The translations under genes were made by a program, and so were the position numbers. A stretch of DNA of 64,000 nucleotides, taken from an uncultured Clostridia bacterium (lineage in GTDB: Bacteria > Bacillota > Clostridia > Christensenellales > UBA1242). The notes under the pieces were generated by a model that saw only the letters and a program-made list of their open reading frames with translations, had not been told where the DNA came from and did not search any database. Shown here piece by piece: positions 1 through 9,081 of this stretch (position 1 is its first letter; each line of letters begins with the position of its first letter). The stretch is from assembly GCA_934778205.1 (NCBI GenBank), contig CAKVOD010000005.1, positions 70,166-134,165 of the forward strand. The letters are read 5' to 3'.

Positions 1-2966
1 ATATAATAATCTGGAATTTCTGCCTGAATGTCGATGTCAATTTTTGTGTCAACTTCAGCTTTTTCTTCCTTGCCTTTCAATGTGGCGACAACTTGTTCAA
101 GCAGTTTGCAGTACATATCGTACCCGACTTTTTCAAGGTGTCCACTTTGTTTTTCGCCAAGCACTGTTCCAGCGCCACGCAGTTCTAGGTCACGCATTGC
201 GATTTTGAACCCGCTACCGAGTTCGGTATATTCTTGCATTGCTTGCAAACGCTTTTGCCCCTCCTCACTCAAGGCTTTAAATGCGCCAAATGTGAAATAC
301 GCGTACGCTTGCGCGCTTGAACGCCCGACCCTACCACGCAATTGATAAAGTTGACTCAAACCAAATTTGTCTGCGTCCACAACAATCATTGTGTTTGCAT
401 TTGGTAGGTCAATGCCGTTTTCAATCAAGGTTGTTGCAACTAAAATGTCGATTTTGCAGTCAAAAACGTCTTTCATCGTGTTCTCTAGTTGTTCCTTCTT
501 CATTTGTCCGTGCGCGTAACCTATGCGTGCTTGAGGCAAGAGTTGGCGCAAATTATGGACATATTCTTCAAGTCCCTCAACACGATTTTTGACAATCAAA
601 ATTTGCCCACCGCGCGCAAGTTCACGACTGACGGCTGTCAAAACGACAGCATTTGAATATTCGCAAATAGTTGTTTGTACAGCTTTGCGCATTTGTGGCG
701 CGGTCGCGATTGTTGAGATATCGCGAATGCCAACAAGCGACATATGCAAGGTGCGCGGAATCGGCGTTGCAGACATTGAAAGAACATCAATATTGTGCTT
801 CAGTTTCTTTATTCTTTCTTTGTCTTTTACGCCGAGTTTTTGCTCTTCGTCACAAATGAGGAGTCCAAGATTTTTATAAACAATTTTTTCGTTCAAAACC
901 TTTTGCGTACCGATAAGTAGGTCAATTTCGCCTTTGGCAAGTTTTTCAATGATTTCGTTTTGCTCACTTGGAGTTTTGAACCTATTTAGCACCGCAATTT
1001 TGACACCAAACCCACTAAAACGCGCTACGGCTGATTTGTAGTGTTGCTCGCTCAAAATTGTTGTTGGAGCGAGCAACACTGCTTGCTTGCCGTTGTCGAT
1101 TGCAATCATTGTTGCGCGGAATGCGACTTCAGTTTTGCCATAGCCAACGTCCCCGCAAATGAGTCTATCCATAATTTTACCGCTGGACATATCGGCTTTG
1201 ACGTCCGCGATTGCTTTGCGTTGGTCGGGTGTTTCCTCATAGACAAAACTTTCTTCAAACTGCTTTTGCAAAAATGTGTCGATTTCATATTTATGCCCTT
1301 GCGATTTTTCACGCTCGGCATAAATTTTCAACATATCCGTTGCCATAACTTCAAGTTGCTGGCGGACGCGATTTTTCGCGCGCTCAAACTCTGCTCCGCC
1401 GATTTTGTTTAGTTTGGGAGCGACTTCGGCACCAATGTATTTGCTGATTTCGTTTGCATTTTCGACGGGTAGATATAGTTTGTCTGTTCCGTCGTACTTT
1501 ATGACGATATAGTCGCGCGTGTAACCCGATATTTTCATTTTTTGTATACCAAGGCATTGTCCTATGCCGTGGAACGAGTGAACAACATAGTCACCCGCTT
1601 GAGGAAGTTCAAAAAACGGCTTTTCGGCGCTCGTTTGTGTTTTTCTCGTCACCTTGCTGTTGCCGTACGGAATCAAGGCAATTTTTTCATTTACTAAAAT
1701 GCAACCAAGTGGTAGGGGTTGATTGATTATTTTGACACCTTTTTCGTATATGCGGTCAAGCGCATTTTCAACTGAAAACGCAATCAATTGATTGTCTAGA
1801 AACTCCGTCAAAAAACTGCGGTCAATTTCACTCGACGTAAACAGGCGGATAGCATAGCCCTCTTCAAGCATTCTTTTGAGGTCATAGACCATAATTTCGG
1901 GACGATTTTTATAATTTTGCGTTGCTTCACTTTCAAATTCTATATTTGCTTTGTGAACAAAACTATCAAATGCAATTGTAGTTTTTTGCGACAAAATTTG
2001 TTTTATTTCACTTTCGCTAAAATAGTTTTTTTCAAAACCTTGATATATTTGCCCTTGCGCAAGATATTCACTTATGCCCCGTGCTTGTGTTTGCAAGTGG
2101 TTTTCTAGCGATTGATTGATGAGTTGTGGCTCGTCAAGAACAATCGTTGCGTTTGGCAAAAAATTCAAAAGGTTTTCATTGTTGACGGCAAAACACAAGA
2201 AATTATAACTATTTGACGCAGTAAATGACTGTAAATTCTCGTCAATTTGCGATTTTATTGCTGAAAATATTGCAATTGCGTCGGCGTTTTCGTTGTTCTT
2301 GCACGTATTCAAGGCTTGAAGCAGTGCGTTTTTGTCGCTTTCAAAGTAAAGAGTGTTGGGGTAAACTGTCACTTCATTTAATGACTCAATTGCGACATTG
2401 TCTTCAAAATTCATTGTTTTTATGCTTTCAATTTCGTCGTCAAAAAAACTGATACGAACATTGACTGTTTCACTTGATATGTCGACAATATCGCCACGGA
2501 CAGCAAACTGCCCTGTTTTTTCGATTTTTGTGACACGCGAAAAACCTAATTTTGACAAATGCAGTGTTTCGCGGTCAAGTGTTTGCCCAACTTTGAACGC
2601 AATTGCATTTGATTTAAATTTTTCGATATTTGGAAAATGAGAGGTTAGCGCGCGAACGTCAACAACTATGCAATCGCATTTGTTGTCAATAATCGAACTC
2701 AACGCCTTGATTTTGTAAGCGTTTGAGTTACCGTAGGAATACACCATTGGTTCATCAACATACGGAAACGCGACGGGCTTTCGTGAGAGCGTGGACAAAA
2801 AGGCGCAAATTTGGTCGATTTGCTCACTGTTTGACACAACATACACAAAAAATTCTTTTAGGCACGCTGAACAAAAGAGGCGCTGACCTAATTGACAGCC
2901 AGCCACCACTTCGTGCGCACCATTTTTGACATCTAACAACTTTTTCAAGTTTTCAGTGATTTCCAT
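1..2966 (-). CDS. mfd: Transcription-repair coupling factor Mfd (3' end beyond window)
   Basis: DNA translocase that removes RNA polymerase stalled at lesions and recruits the UvrABC excision machinery. The reverse strand is open from an ATG at 2966 to the left edge, 988 codons, and the C-terminal autoinhibitory part lies outside. A Walker A motif GDVGYGKTE sits near residue 610 and the Mfd-type Walker B box DEEQKLGV near residue 705. A RecG/Mfd-like SATPIPRTL block and QLRGRVGRS follow, so both RecA-like motor lobes are present. The first ~330 residues match the UvrB-like region only loosely. The start codon lies one base after the pth stop, so the two genes are probably co-transcribed and translationally coupled. 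Confidence 0.95.
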   Translation of the reverse strand, partial: MEITENLKKLLDVKNGAHEVVAGCQLGQRLFCSACLKEFFVYVVSNSEQIDQICAFLSTLSRKPVAFPYVDEPMVYSYGNSNAYKIKALSSIIDNKCDCIVVDVRALTSHFPNIEKFKSNAIAFKVGQTLDRETLHLSKLGFSRVTKIEKTGQFAVRGDIVDISSETVNVRISFFDDEIESIKTMNFEDNVAIESLNEVTVYPNTLYFESDKNALLQALNTCKNNENADAIAIFSAIKSQIDENLQSFTASNSYNFLCFAVNNENLLNFLPNATIVLDEPQLINQSLENHLQTQARGISEYLAQGQIYQGFEKNYFSESEIKQILSQKTTIAFDSFVHKANIEFESEATQNYKNRPEIMVYDLKRMLEEGYAIRLFTSSEIDRSFLTEFLDNQLIAFSVENALDRIYEKGVKIINQPLPLGCILVNEKIALIPYGNSKVTRKTQTSAEKPFFELPQAGDYVVHSFHGIGQCLGIQKMKISGYTRDYIVIKYDGTDKLYLPVENANEISKYIGAEVAPKLNKIGGAEFERAKNRVRQQLEVMATDMLKIYAEREKSQGHKYEIDTFLQKQFEESFVYEETPDQRKAIADVKADMSSGKIMDRLICGDVGYGKTEVAFRATMIAIDNGKQAVLLAPTTILSEQHYKSAVARFSGFGVKIAVLNRFKTPSEQNEIIEKLAKGEIDLLIGTQKVLNEKIVYKNLGLLICDEEQKLGVKDKERIKKLKHNIDVLSMSATPIPRTLHMSLVGIRDISTIATAPQMRKAVQTTICEYSNAVVLTAVSRELARGGQILIVKNRVEGLEEYVHNLRQLLPQARIGYAHGQMKKEQLENTMKDVFDCKIDILVATTLIENGIDLPNANTMIVVDADKFGLSQLYQLRGRVGRSSAQAYAYFTFGAFKALSEEGQKRLQAMQEYTELGSGFKIAMRDLELRGAGTVLGEKQSGHLEKVGYDMYCKLLEQVVATLKGKEEKAEVDTKIDIDIQAEIPDYY

Positions 2967-2967
2967 A

Positions 2968-3507
2968 TTAGTCAATAAACTTCCCTTTCGAAATATAATT
3001 TTGAATTTTTTCAACCGCTTGACTAATTCCTTGCTCCAAAATTTTCATTTTTTCACTTGGAATCGGTGCGAGAACATAGTCCGCAAGGTCGCCAAATTCA
3101 GGTTTACCGACGCCTATACGTATGCGCGGAAAATTTTCTGTGCCGAGTTCTTGGACACAGTTTTTGAGACCATTGTGCGTGCCACCACTGCCGTGTGCTT
3201 TGTAGCGGATTGTGCCTGCGGGCAAATCAATGTCATCGGAAATGACAATGACATTTTCAAGCGGAATTTTGAACTTTGTGACAAATTCGCGCAGTGATGT
3301 TCCGCTCAAGTTCATATATGTTTGCGGTTTTGCAAGAATGATTTTTTCGTCGCCAACAAATCCCTCTGCGACAAGTGCTTTGCACTTATTTTTAGTAAAT
3401 TCCAAGTTTATTCGGTCTGCAAGAGCGTCTACTGCCAAAAAACCCATATTGTGAGGCGTGCGCTCATACTCTTTTCCATAATTTCCTAATCCTACTACTA
3501 ATAACAT
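2968..3507 (-). CDS. pth: Peptidyl-tRNA hydrolase
   Basis: Cleaves peptidyl-tRNA released from stalled ribosomes. The 179-residue protein starts MLLVVGLGNYGKEYERTPHN, the family N-terminus with the conserved Asn and the catalytic His in the TPHNMGF block. AKPQTYMNLSG and the HGGTHNG-like segment GSGGTHNGLKN follow. The frame is open 21 codons further upstream, but the ATG at 3507 has an ideal AAGGAG seven bases ahead and matches family length. It precedes mfd by one base, a common pairing in Bacillota. Confidence 0.96.
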   Translation of the reverse strand: MLLVVGLGNYGKEYERTPHNMGFLAVDALADRINLEFTKNKCKALVAEGFVGDEKIILAKPQTYMNLSGTSLREFVTKFKIPLENVIVISDDIDLPAGTIRYKAHGSGGTHNGLKNCVQELGTENFPRIRIGVGKPEFGDLADYVLAPIPSEKMKILEQGISQAVEKIQNYISKGKFID

Positions 3508-3681
3508 ATTTTTTCTCCTTATTATTTTTTTTCCAAAAACTTTATTCATTACGGCTTCGCCTCTAGTCAAAATGACATTATTGTAAATATATTACTACAT
3601 TTCTAACGCACAAAATACACAAACTAGGTGAGCCAAATTTACACCTATAACATTCCCCCACTAGTTAAAATGATAAAATGG

Positions 3682-4185
3682 TTATTCGTCGTTTTGGGGC
3701 GCCGTTTTAATTTCCGTTTTTGATTTGCGGATTGCGACAAAAAAGTTTGTCAGGAGGCTGGCGCATTCGTTTTGTAAAATACCCGAAACAATTTCTTGCG
3801 GACGATGATTGAAACGTGCGTCCATTGGTAAGTTGTAAAATGTGCCACAGCAACCTGCTTTGGGGTCGACTGCGCCAAAAACGACGCGCTTTATTCGCGA
3901 ATTTATGATTGCACCACTGCACATTGGGCAGGGCTCAAGTGTTACATACAAAGTGCAGTCAACTAGGTGCCAAGTGTCAAGTTTTTTGCTCGCCTTTTTG
4001 ATTGCAAGAATTTCAGCGTGTGCGGTGGCGTCCTTTGTTGTTTGCCTCAAATTGTGAGCGCGCGCAATTATTTTGCCATCACAAACGATGACGGCGCCGA
4101 TTGGGACTTCGCCGAGAGTTTCCGCCTTTTTCGCTTGTTCAATTGCTTTGCGCATAAATTTTTCGTCTTGATTGTCAGTTTTCAT
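3682..4185 (-). CDS. tadA: tRNA-specific adenosine deaminase TadA
   Basis: Converts A34 to inosine in tRNA-Arg(ACG) in the cytoplasm. The 167-residue protein carries the zinc deaminase motifs in order: HAE near residue 57 (zinc ligand and proton-shuttling Glu) and PCPMCSGA near residue 88 (two zinc Cys). The N-terminal FMRKAIEQAKKAETLGEVPIG block is typical of TadA. The C-terminus is slightly extended and polar. It has its own promoter and lies about 110 bp upstream of pth with repeat-like, gene-free DNA between. Confidence 0.95.
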   Translation of the reverse strand: MKTDNQDEKFMRKAIEQAKKAETLGEVPIGAVIVCDGKIIARAHNLRQTTKDATAHAEILAIKKASKKLDTWHLVDCTLYVTLEPCPMCSGAIINSRIKRVVFGAVDPKAGCCGTFYNLPMDARFNHRPQEIVSGILQNECASLLTNFFVAIRKSKTEIKTAPQNDE

Positions 4186-4217
4186 ACTATACCTGCGTTG
4201 CCGAATACATTTTCAAT

Positions 4218-4246
4218 ATTATTGCACAATTTTTGACGATTGTCAA
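4218..4246 (-). promoter_or_regulatory. SigA-type promoter of tadA
   Basis: On the minus strand, TTGACA (4241-4246) is followed after 17 bases by AATAAT (4218-4223), about 30 bases upstream of the tadA start at 4185. The -35 is perfect and five of six -10 bases match. Confidence 0.6.
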
Positions 4247-4322
4247 GCACATATTTAGTTTGTTTTGGACAAGCAAATTTTTGCGTGACTCGACATATTT
4301 ATACTTTATGGTGGTGTTAAAT

Positions 4323-5021
4323 ATGATTTTTGAAAGTTTCGCAAATTTTATGAACAAAATTATGCTTTTTTCGTCTTACATAAACAATTCTTATGGCTAC
4401 CCTAAACCACTTTCGACGGAAGATGAGCAAAAATACCTTGAGCGCTACTGGGCGGGCGACGAGATTGCAAAAGAAAAACTGATAAATCACAATCTAAGGC
4501 TTGTTGCGCACATTGTCAAAAAGTACAGCAACTCCACTTTTGAGGCGGAAGATATGATTTCTGTTGGAACAATTGGACTCATCAAGGCCGTCAACACGTT
4601 TTCCGCAGACAAAAACACGCAACTTTCAACATATGCTGCGCGTTGTATTGAAAACGAAATTTTGATGCTTCTGCGAAAACAAAAAAAGCACAAAAATGTT
4701 GCTTCCCTCAACGAGGCGCTTGGCAAAGACAAAGACGGCAACGACATTTGCTTGATGGACATTATTGATGATGATGAAGATAATGTCGAATTGAGTGTCG
4801 AAAATAAAATTTTTATGGAAAAAGTTTTGAAAATTACAAAACAATATTTGAACGCGCGCGAATACTCAATTATTGTTATGCGTTATGGGCTAAATGATGA
4901 AAGACCACTCACACAACTTGAGGTTGCAAAAAAACTTGGCATTTCGCGCTCATACATTTCGAGGCTTGAAAAAAAGGCGCTAAAGACAATTTCTCTTCAC
5001 GCCTTGCCGTGTGGCAATTAG
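4323..5021 (+). CDS. sigK: Sporulation sigma factor, pro-sigma-K type
   Basis: Late mother-cell sigma factor of endospore formation. From the ATG at 4323 the 232-residue protein opens with a hydrophobic amphipathic pro-sequence ending MLFSSYINN. This aligns with the VFLVSYVKNN processing site of Bacillus pro-sigma-K, so cleavage would fall near S18/Y19. Region 2 follows (LRLVAHIVKKY, IGLIKAVNTF, TYAARCIENEILM), then region 4 with TQLEVAKKLGISRSYISRLEKKAL. The gene is uninterrupted, with no skin-like element. An upstream ATG at 4308 is possible, but 4323 gives the expected pro-sequence. It converges with the RnfC-like gene, overlapping it by four bases. Confidence 0.9.
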   Translation: MIFESFANFMNKIMLFSSYINNSYGYPKPLSTEDEQKYLERYWAGDEIAKEKLINHNLRLVAHIVKKYSNSTFEAEDMISVGTIGLIKAVNTFSADKNTQLSTYAARCIENEILMLLRKQKKHKNVASLNEALGKDKDGNDICLMDIIDDDEDNVELSVENKIFMEKVLKITKQYLNAREYSIIVMRYGLNDERPLTQLEVAKKLGISRSYISRLEKKALKTISLHALPCGN

Positions 5022-6598
5022 CATTGCTTGCAAGTTAGATAGTAAATTCCGTGATTTCGGAGTTCAAAAACTGCGCGAAAGTCACCAAAGGTTTCGCCGT
5101 TTTCGGGGTCATCGAACGCGATTTGCCCGAGGCAGGTTTTCAATTTCTTTTTGCTTGTTTTCACAAAGTTCAAGGCAAGCACTTTTGCAATGCGCTTTTT
5201 TTGTTGCATTGCTTTTTTTAGTTCTGCTTTTTTTGCTTCATCTTTTTCTTCCTTATATTTTGCGCGCGCGTCAAAAAAATCTTCAATTGCGTCATAAGTA
5301 TCGGTTTTTTCATCCTCAATATCTTGCTCGCTGTGCGTGCCACCGAGCGAATCTTTTATATGCTCAAGCGTGCAACCACTGCAAATTTCGTACACGCCAT
5401 TTGAAGTTATTGCTTTGCCACCAAACGTTGCTATAGTTGTTGTTTGGGGTATTCCGCATTCAATTGCGCGGTATATGTGCATTAAGTCAATGGGAGTCAA
5501 AACTAGCATATTCTCAAGCATCTTATATGGCGACAACGAAAGTGCGCGAGCGCGCATTTTTTCAAACTTGTCGACGCTTTTAGTGTCTACTTCAACTTTT
5601 ATATTTGAATCACTGCATTTTGCTGAGTCCTGCGAATTTTTGCCGTCGTTCAAAATTGTAACGCCCTCACGCTTTAAGTTGATTTTTGTAACAGAAGAAC
5701 TTAGCATATCATTTAGTAAATCGCTTTTTGATTCTTGCAAATTTTCAGCGTTTTCGTTTATTTCAATTTCAGCATTGTTTTCGTTATTTACTATAGGATT
5801 TTCAGTATGTACAACAAGTTCTTCAATAGTGAAACGTGAGGAAAAGTGCTTTGAAAATATGTTGTTTGTATCAATCTTTTTGACAAAAAGCTTATATAAT
5901 TCTCCTTTTCTTAAATCACTTTTAGAACTATAAACATTTTCATCGCCCGTCATTTCATCGCCTTTTTGGCACACAAAAACTACAGGCAATTCAAAAATTG
6001 TCGCAATTTTTTTTGCTACATTATAGATATTATCAAAACTATCACTTGCAAGCACGGCGGTATTTTCGCAAGAATATGCGGTCTGGTCAAAGCAAGGTAT
6101 GCACAAAATCTTGTGCTTCTTTGAAAGTTTGTCGCTCACGCAATCCCCGTTGTGGTCGATGACTCCGCAATCGGCAAGCCTTTTCAAAATGAGTGCTTTT
6201 GAATTTGATTCAAGCTTTTTGAAAGTAAAGGTTTTTTCTTCTTTTGAAGCGCTTGTTTTTGCTACTTTTTCGCTTTCGTTTGTTTGAGGTTCAGCGCTTC
6301 GCTCACTTCCTTTAGTGGTTTGGCTTTGTTCCATATTTTCTATGTAAACACAGTAGGACTTTGAGTGGTCACTCAATGGATACGTATCAAAGCCGACGAT
6401 TTTGCCATAGACAGGCGAAAAAACATCGGCAGAGTTGAACCCTGCTGACTTTGCAATGGGTTGCCCGCATTTGACAATTTCGTTTATTTTAACAATCGGC
6501 AATGCGACGTTACCGTTTGCGACTTTCAGTGGCACAATTGCCATTTGTGGCTTTGGTAATGTTTTGATTTCATAATCAATGTTTTGTAAGATTTTCAT
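5018..6598 (-). CDS. RnfC-like protein lacking iron-sulfur cluster motifs
   Basis: RnfC is the peripheral NADH-side subunit of the Rnf ion-translocating ferredoxin:NAD oxidoreductase. Here residues 1-110 match its N-terminal lipoyl-like domain (IVPLKVANGNVALPIVKINE, KCGQPIAKSAGFNSADVFSP, VYGKIVGFD). The segment GKAITSNGVYEICSGCTLEH resembles the RnfC SLBB region. The two CxxCxxCxxxCP motifs that bind 4Fe-4S clusters are absent, and no other rnf gene lies in the window. A polar, low-complexity linker fills residues ~110-330. The 526-residue protein is probably not a working Rnf subunit; it may be a divergent binding or regulatory relative. It follows the 6629-7339 gene by 30 bp, suggesting an operon. 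Confidence 0.6.
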   Translation of the reverse strand: MKILQNIDYEIKTLPKPQMAIVPLKVANGNVALPIVKINEIVKCGQPIAKSAGFNSADVFSPVYGKIVGFDTYPLSDHSKSYCVYIENMEQSQTTKGSERSAEPQTNESEKVAKTSASKEEKTFTFKKLESNSKALILKRLADCGVIDHNGDCVSDKLSKKHKILCIPCFDQTAYSCENTAVLASDSFDNIYNVAKKIATIFELPVVFVCQKGDEMTGDENVYSSKSDLRKGELYKLFVKKIDTNNIFSKHFSSRFTIEELVVHTENPIVNNENNAEIEINENAENLQESKSDLLNDMLSSSVTKINLKREGVTILNDGKNSQDSAKCSDSNIKVEVDTKSVDKFEKMRARALSLSPYKMLENMLVLTPIDLMHIYRAIECGIPQTTTIATFGGKAITSNGVYEICSGCTLEHIKDSLGGTHSEQDIEDEKTDTYDAIEDFFDARAKYKEEKDEAKKAELKKAMQQKKRIAKVLALNFVKTSKKKLKTCLGQIAFDDPENGETFGDFRAVFELRNHGIYYLTCKQC

Positions 6599-6628
6599 AT
6601 TTGCTACCTTTAAAAAAATCGGGTCAAG

Positions 6629-7339
6629 TTATTTATCAATGTTGTGGTAAAGCACTTCGCGGAGTTCCATTTCCTCAAGAAAGCCGAGAGCGTTTTCGGA
6701 CTTAAATTTTGCGACAATTGCGTCCTCAAGTTCTTCCATTTTTAGGGGCTCAACATCTTCATCTGGTTGATAAAAACAATCATCTAAGTACGCAAGGTAA
6801 TCATTGCGCTCGGGGCGCGCGCAAATTGTAAAAAATGTAAGCATAAAGTTGCGGGCAAAAGCGCGCCTGTCAAACTGCGTGATACTGAAAAAATCTGTTT
6901 TGTCTTTTTCAATCGTTGAATACATCAGCATTATATTGTCAAGTCTAAAAAGAGTTTTGAAATTGTCGGGTAAATCATCGTTTTCTTTCACACAATAAAA
7001 CTGTCCTGCATTATTTTCCCTTTCAGCCAAAAATTCTTTGAACCCTCTTTGCATTTGGACACGGACGATTGTTACCACGCAATCTATGACAAACAAATAC
7101 CCGCACGTGGCAAAATTTTTACAAGCATTCAAATTGAGTTTTGGGGCGCCCTTTTCAAACTTATACAAATAGTTTTTGTCGTCTTTGACACACTCAAGTT
7201 TGTACGCGGTTTTTAGGCTGTCACAATGACAACTTTTCATTATGCTTTCATAAAGTGCACTTATGAGTGAAAGTTGTTCGGTTTCGCCTTTCTCAAAAAA
7301 TGTGTTATCAAATGATTTTAAAATTTCAATCAAATTCAT
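6629..7339 (-). CDS. Conserved-looking hypothetical protein, 236 aa
   Basis: I do not recognise this protein. It is soluble, with no signal peptide or membrane segment, and acidic at the C-terminus (PDEDVEPLKMEELEDAIVAK). Several Cys lie in the first half (KSCHCDS, ACKNFATCGY). The start at 7339 (MNLIEILKSF) has AAGGAAA six bases upstream and is preferred to the longer open frame. It lies between the ftsZ terminator and the RnfC-like gene and probably shares a transcript with the latter. Confidence 0.75.
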   Translation of the reverse strand: MNLIEILKSFDNTFFEKGETEQLSLISALYESIMKSCHCDSLKTAYKLECVKDDKNYLYKFEKGAPKLNLNACKNFATCGYLFVIDCVVTIVRVQMQRGFKEFLAERENNAGQFYCVKENDDLPDNFKTLFRLDNIMLMYSTIEKDKTDFFSITQFDRRAFARNFMLTFFTICARPERNDYLAYLDDCFYQPDEDVEPLKMEELEDAIVAKFKSENALGFLEEMELREVLYHNIDK

Positions 7340-7356
7340 AGTTTTCCTTTTTATGC

Positions 7357-7392
7357 ACAAAAAGCAAAGCCCCTGCACAGCCTTGCTTTTGT
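7357..7392 (-). terminator. Terminator downstream of ftsZ
   Basis: Reading the minus strand, ACAAAAGCAA (7392-7383) pairs with TTGCTTTTTGT (7367-7357) with one bulge, and the descending arm is T-rich. It lies about 60 bases past the ftsZ stop and overlaps the leader of the next gene. Confidence 0.55.
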
Positions 7393-7453
7393 AACACTTT
7401 TATCTATTTTTACAACTCAATGCTTGAGTTTCGTTCAGCCATTTTCCTCAAAC

Positions 7454-8758
7454 TTAGCGTTTGATGCGCTTCAAGAACGGTGGAATGTCATTGTCGTCAA
7501 CTTCAATACGACTCATTCCGCCTTGAGGACGTTGCGCCTCTCTTTGTGGTTGTTGTTGCATTTGTGGTTGAGGTCTAGCAAATTGCGCGCCTAACCCTTG
7601 TTGCTTTTGTTCATTTTGCGCTTCAGAAATAACATTGTTGTTAAAACCTGTTGCAATGATTGTGATTTCAACTTCGTCAGTCATACTTTCGTCGATGCCT
7701 GAACCAAAGATGATATTGCAGTTAGGGTCGACAACTTCACGCACAAGTTCCGCTGCTTCATAAACTTCAGCAAGCGACAAGTCTGCGCCACCCTTGACGT
7801 TCAAGATAATATCCGTTGCACCCTCAATTGTTGTTTCCAAAAGCGGGCTTGAAACTGCTTGACGGACGGCTTCGATTGTTTTGTTTTCACCTTTGCCGTG
7901 ACCGATCCCCATATGTGCGACGCCCTTGTTTTTCATCGTTGTGCGAATATCTGCAAAGTCAAGGTTGATTAGACCCGGTTTTGCAATCAAATCGCTGATG
8001 CCTTGTATACCTTGTCTTAAAACATCGTCAGCATATGCAAACGCTTCCATCATAGGTGTTTTGTTTGGCAAAATCTTGTAAAGTTTATCATTTGGAATAA
8101 TAATCAATGTGTCGACGTATTTTTTGAGCGCCTCAAGACCTTTTTCAGCGTTTTCCATACGCTTTCTGCCCTCAAACATAAATGGTTTTGTTACGACTGC
8201 AACTGTAAGCAAACCCATTTCTTTTGCGATGCTTGCAATGATTGGTGCAGCGCCTGTACCCGTTCCACCACCCATACCAGCAGTGACAAAAACAAGATCA
8301 GCATCTTGCAACATTTCTTGCAAAACTGTTTTGCTTTCTTCGGCTGCTTTTTGTCCCATTTCAGGGAATGCGCCAGCGCCCCAGCCGTTTGTGATTTTTT
8401 CGCCGATTTGCAAACGCTTTGGTGCGTTTGAAATCAAAAGTTGTTGCTTGTCAGTGTTGACAGCAATGAAATCTGCAATTCCTGTATCTTGCGCAACCAT
8501 ACGGTTGACAGCGTTGTTTCCTGCGCCACCTACGCCAAAAACTTTGATTCTAACGACTGTCGAAACGCCGTCTGAATCGGAATGTTCCATTTCATATGTA
8601 TTTGCAGTGACTTCCTCGCCTGCAAAATTAAAATTTTCTTGTGGTCTTTCGACTGTTTCAGTAGTTGTATTGCCAAAAAGAGCATTGGAGTTGAAACCAC
8701 CATTGTTGTTGTAGCCGTTTCCATTGCCATAGCCATTGTTGTTATAATTTTCAAACAT
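7454..8758 (-). CDS. ftsZ: Cell division GTPase FtsZ with Asn/Gly-rich N-terminal extension
   Basis: Tubulin-like GTPase that forms the division ring. Motifs seen are [14 protein letters not shown], the tubulin signature [21 protein letters not shown] and the T7-loop region [10 protein letters not shown]. The C-terminal FtsA/SepF-binding tail is [11 protein letters not shown]. Before the GTPase domain is an unusual extension of about 65 residues rich in Asn and Gly, then an acidic stretch. A Q/P-rich linker precedes the tail. The frame is open to 8770, but AAGGA directly abuts that ATG; the ATG at 8758 has better spacing. It has its own promoter and terminator, separate from ftsA. Confidence 0.96.
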   Translation of the reverse strand: MFENYNNNGYGNGNGYNNNGGFNSNALFGNTTTETVERPQENFNFAGEEVTANTYEMEHSDSDGVSTVVRIKVFGVGGAGNNAVNRMVAQDTGIADFIAVNTDKQQLLISNAPKRLQIGEKITNGWGAGAFPEMGQKAAEESKTVLQEMLQDADLVFVTAGMGGGTGTGAAPIIASIAKEMGLLTVAVVTKPFMFEGRKRMENAEKGLEALKKYVDTLIIIPNDKLYKILPNKTPMMEAFAYADDVLRQGIQGISDLIAKPGLINLDFADIRTTMKNKGVAHMGIGHGKGENKTIEAVRQAVSSPLLETTIEGATDIILNVKGGADLSLAEVYEAAELVREVVDPNCNIIFGSGIDESMTDEVEITIIATGFNNNVISEAQNEQKQQGLGAQFARPQPQMQQQPQREAQRPQGGMSRIEVDDNDIPPFLKRIKR

Positions 8759-8969
8759 TTTTTTGCCCATCCTTATTTTTTTCTAAACAAAACATTTAGT
8801 AATCTTGAAATAGATAGTAAAACACTCAAAAAATGTAAGAACAAAAACCTCTGCATTTGATACGACATCAAACAGCAAATCATAATTTTTGCTCCAAAAT
8901 GTTGACATTTTTCCTAGTGAATAAACATTTATTTGATACAAAAACTACTACGCTTTTTTGTTTAGCATA

Positions 8970-8999
8970 ATGATACCATAATTCACATTTGTTTGTCAA
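8970..8999 (-). promoter_or_regulatory. Probable ftsZ promoter, extended -10
   Basis: TTGACA (8994-8999) and TATCAT (8970-8975) on the minus strand are 18 bases apart, with TGG directly before the -10. It lies about 210 bases upstream of ftsZ in a 320-bp gene-free interval. No other gene or clear element was seen in that interval. Confidence 0.5.
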
Positions 9000-9059
9000 A
9001 TATTTTAGACAACATTTTCAAACATTTTTTATTGCATCACAATAGTAAACACAAAAAAA

Positions 9060-9079
9060 GACGAAATTATTTGTTCGCC
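9060..9079 (-). terminator. Terminator downstream of proS
   Basis: On the minus strand GGCGAA (9079-9074) pairs with TTCGTC (9065-9060), six pairs including one G-U, followed directly by a run of seven T. It begins three bases after the proS stop. Confidence 0.55.
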
Positions 9080-9081
9080 TT

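Noticed and set aside
3541..3681. REP fragment between pth and tadA (ggcttcgcctctagtcaaaatgac)
   Set aside because: Only the last part resembles the REP end; too short to call with confidence.
4247..4322. SigE/SigK-type promoter before sigK
   Set aside because: No convincing match to the mother-cell sigma consensus could be read.
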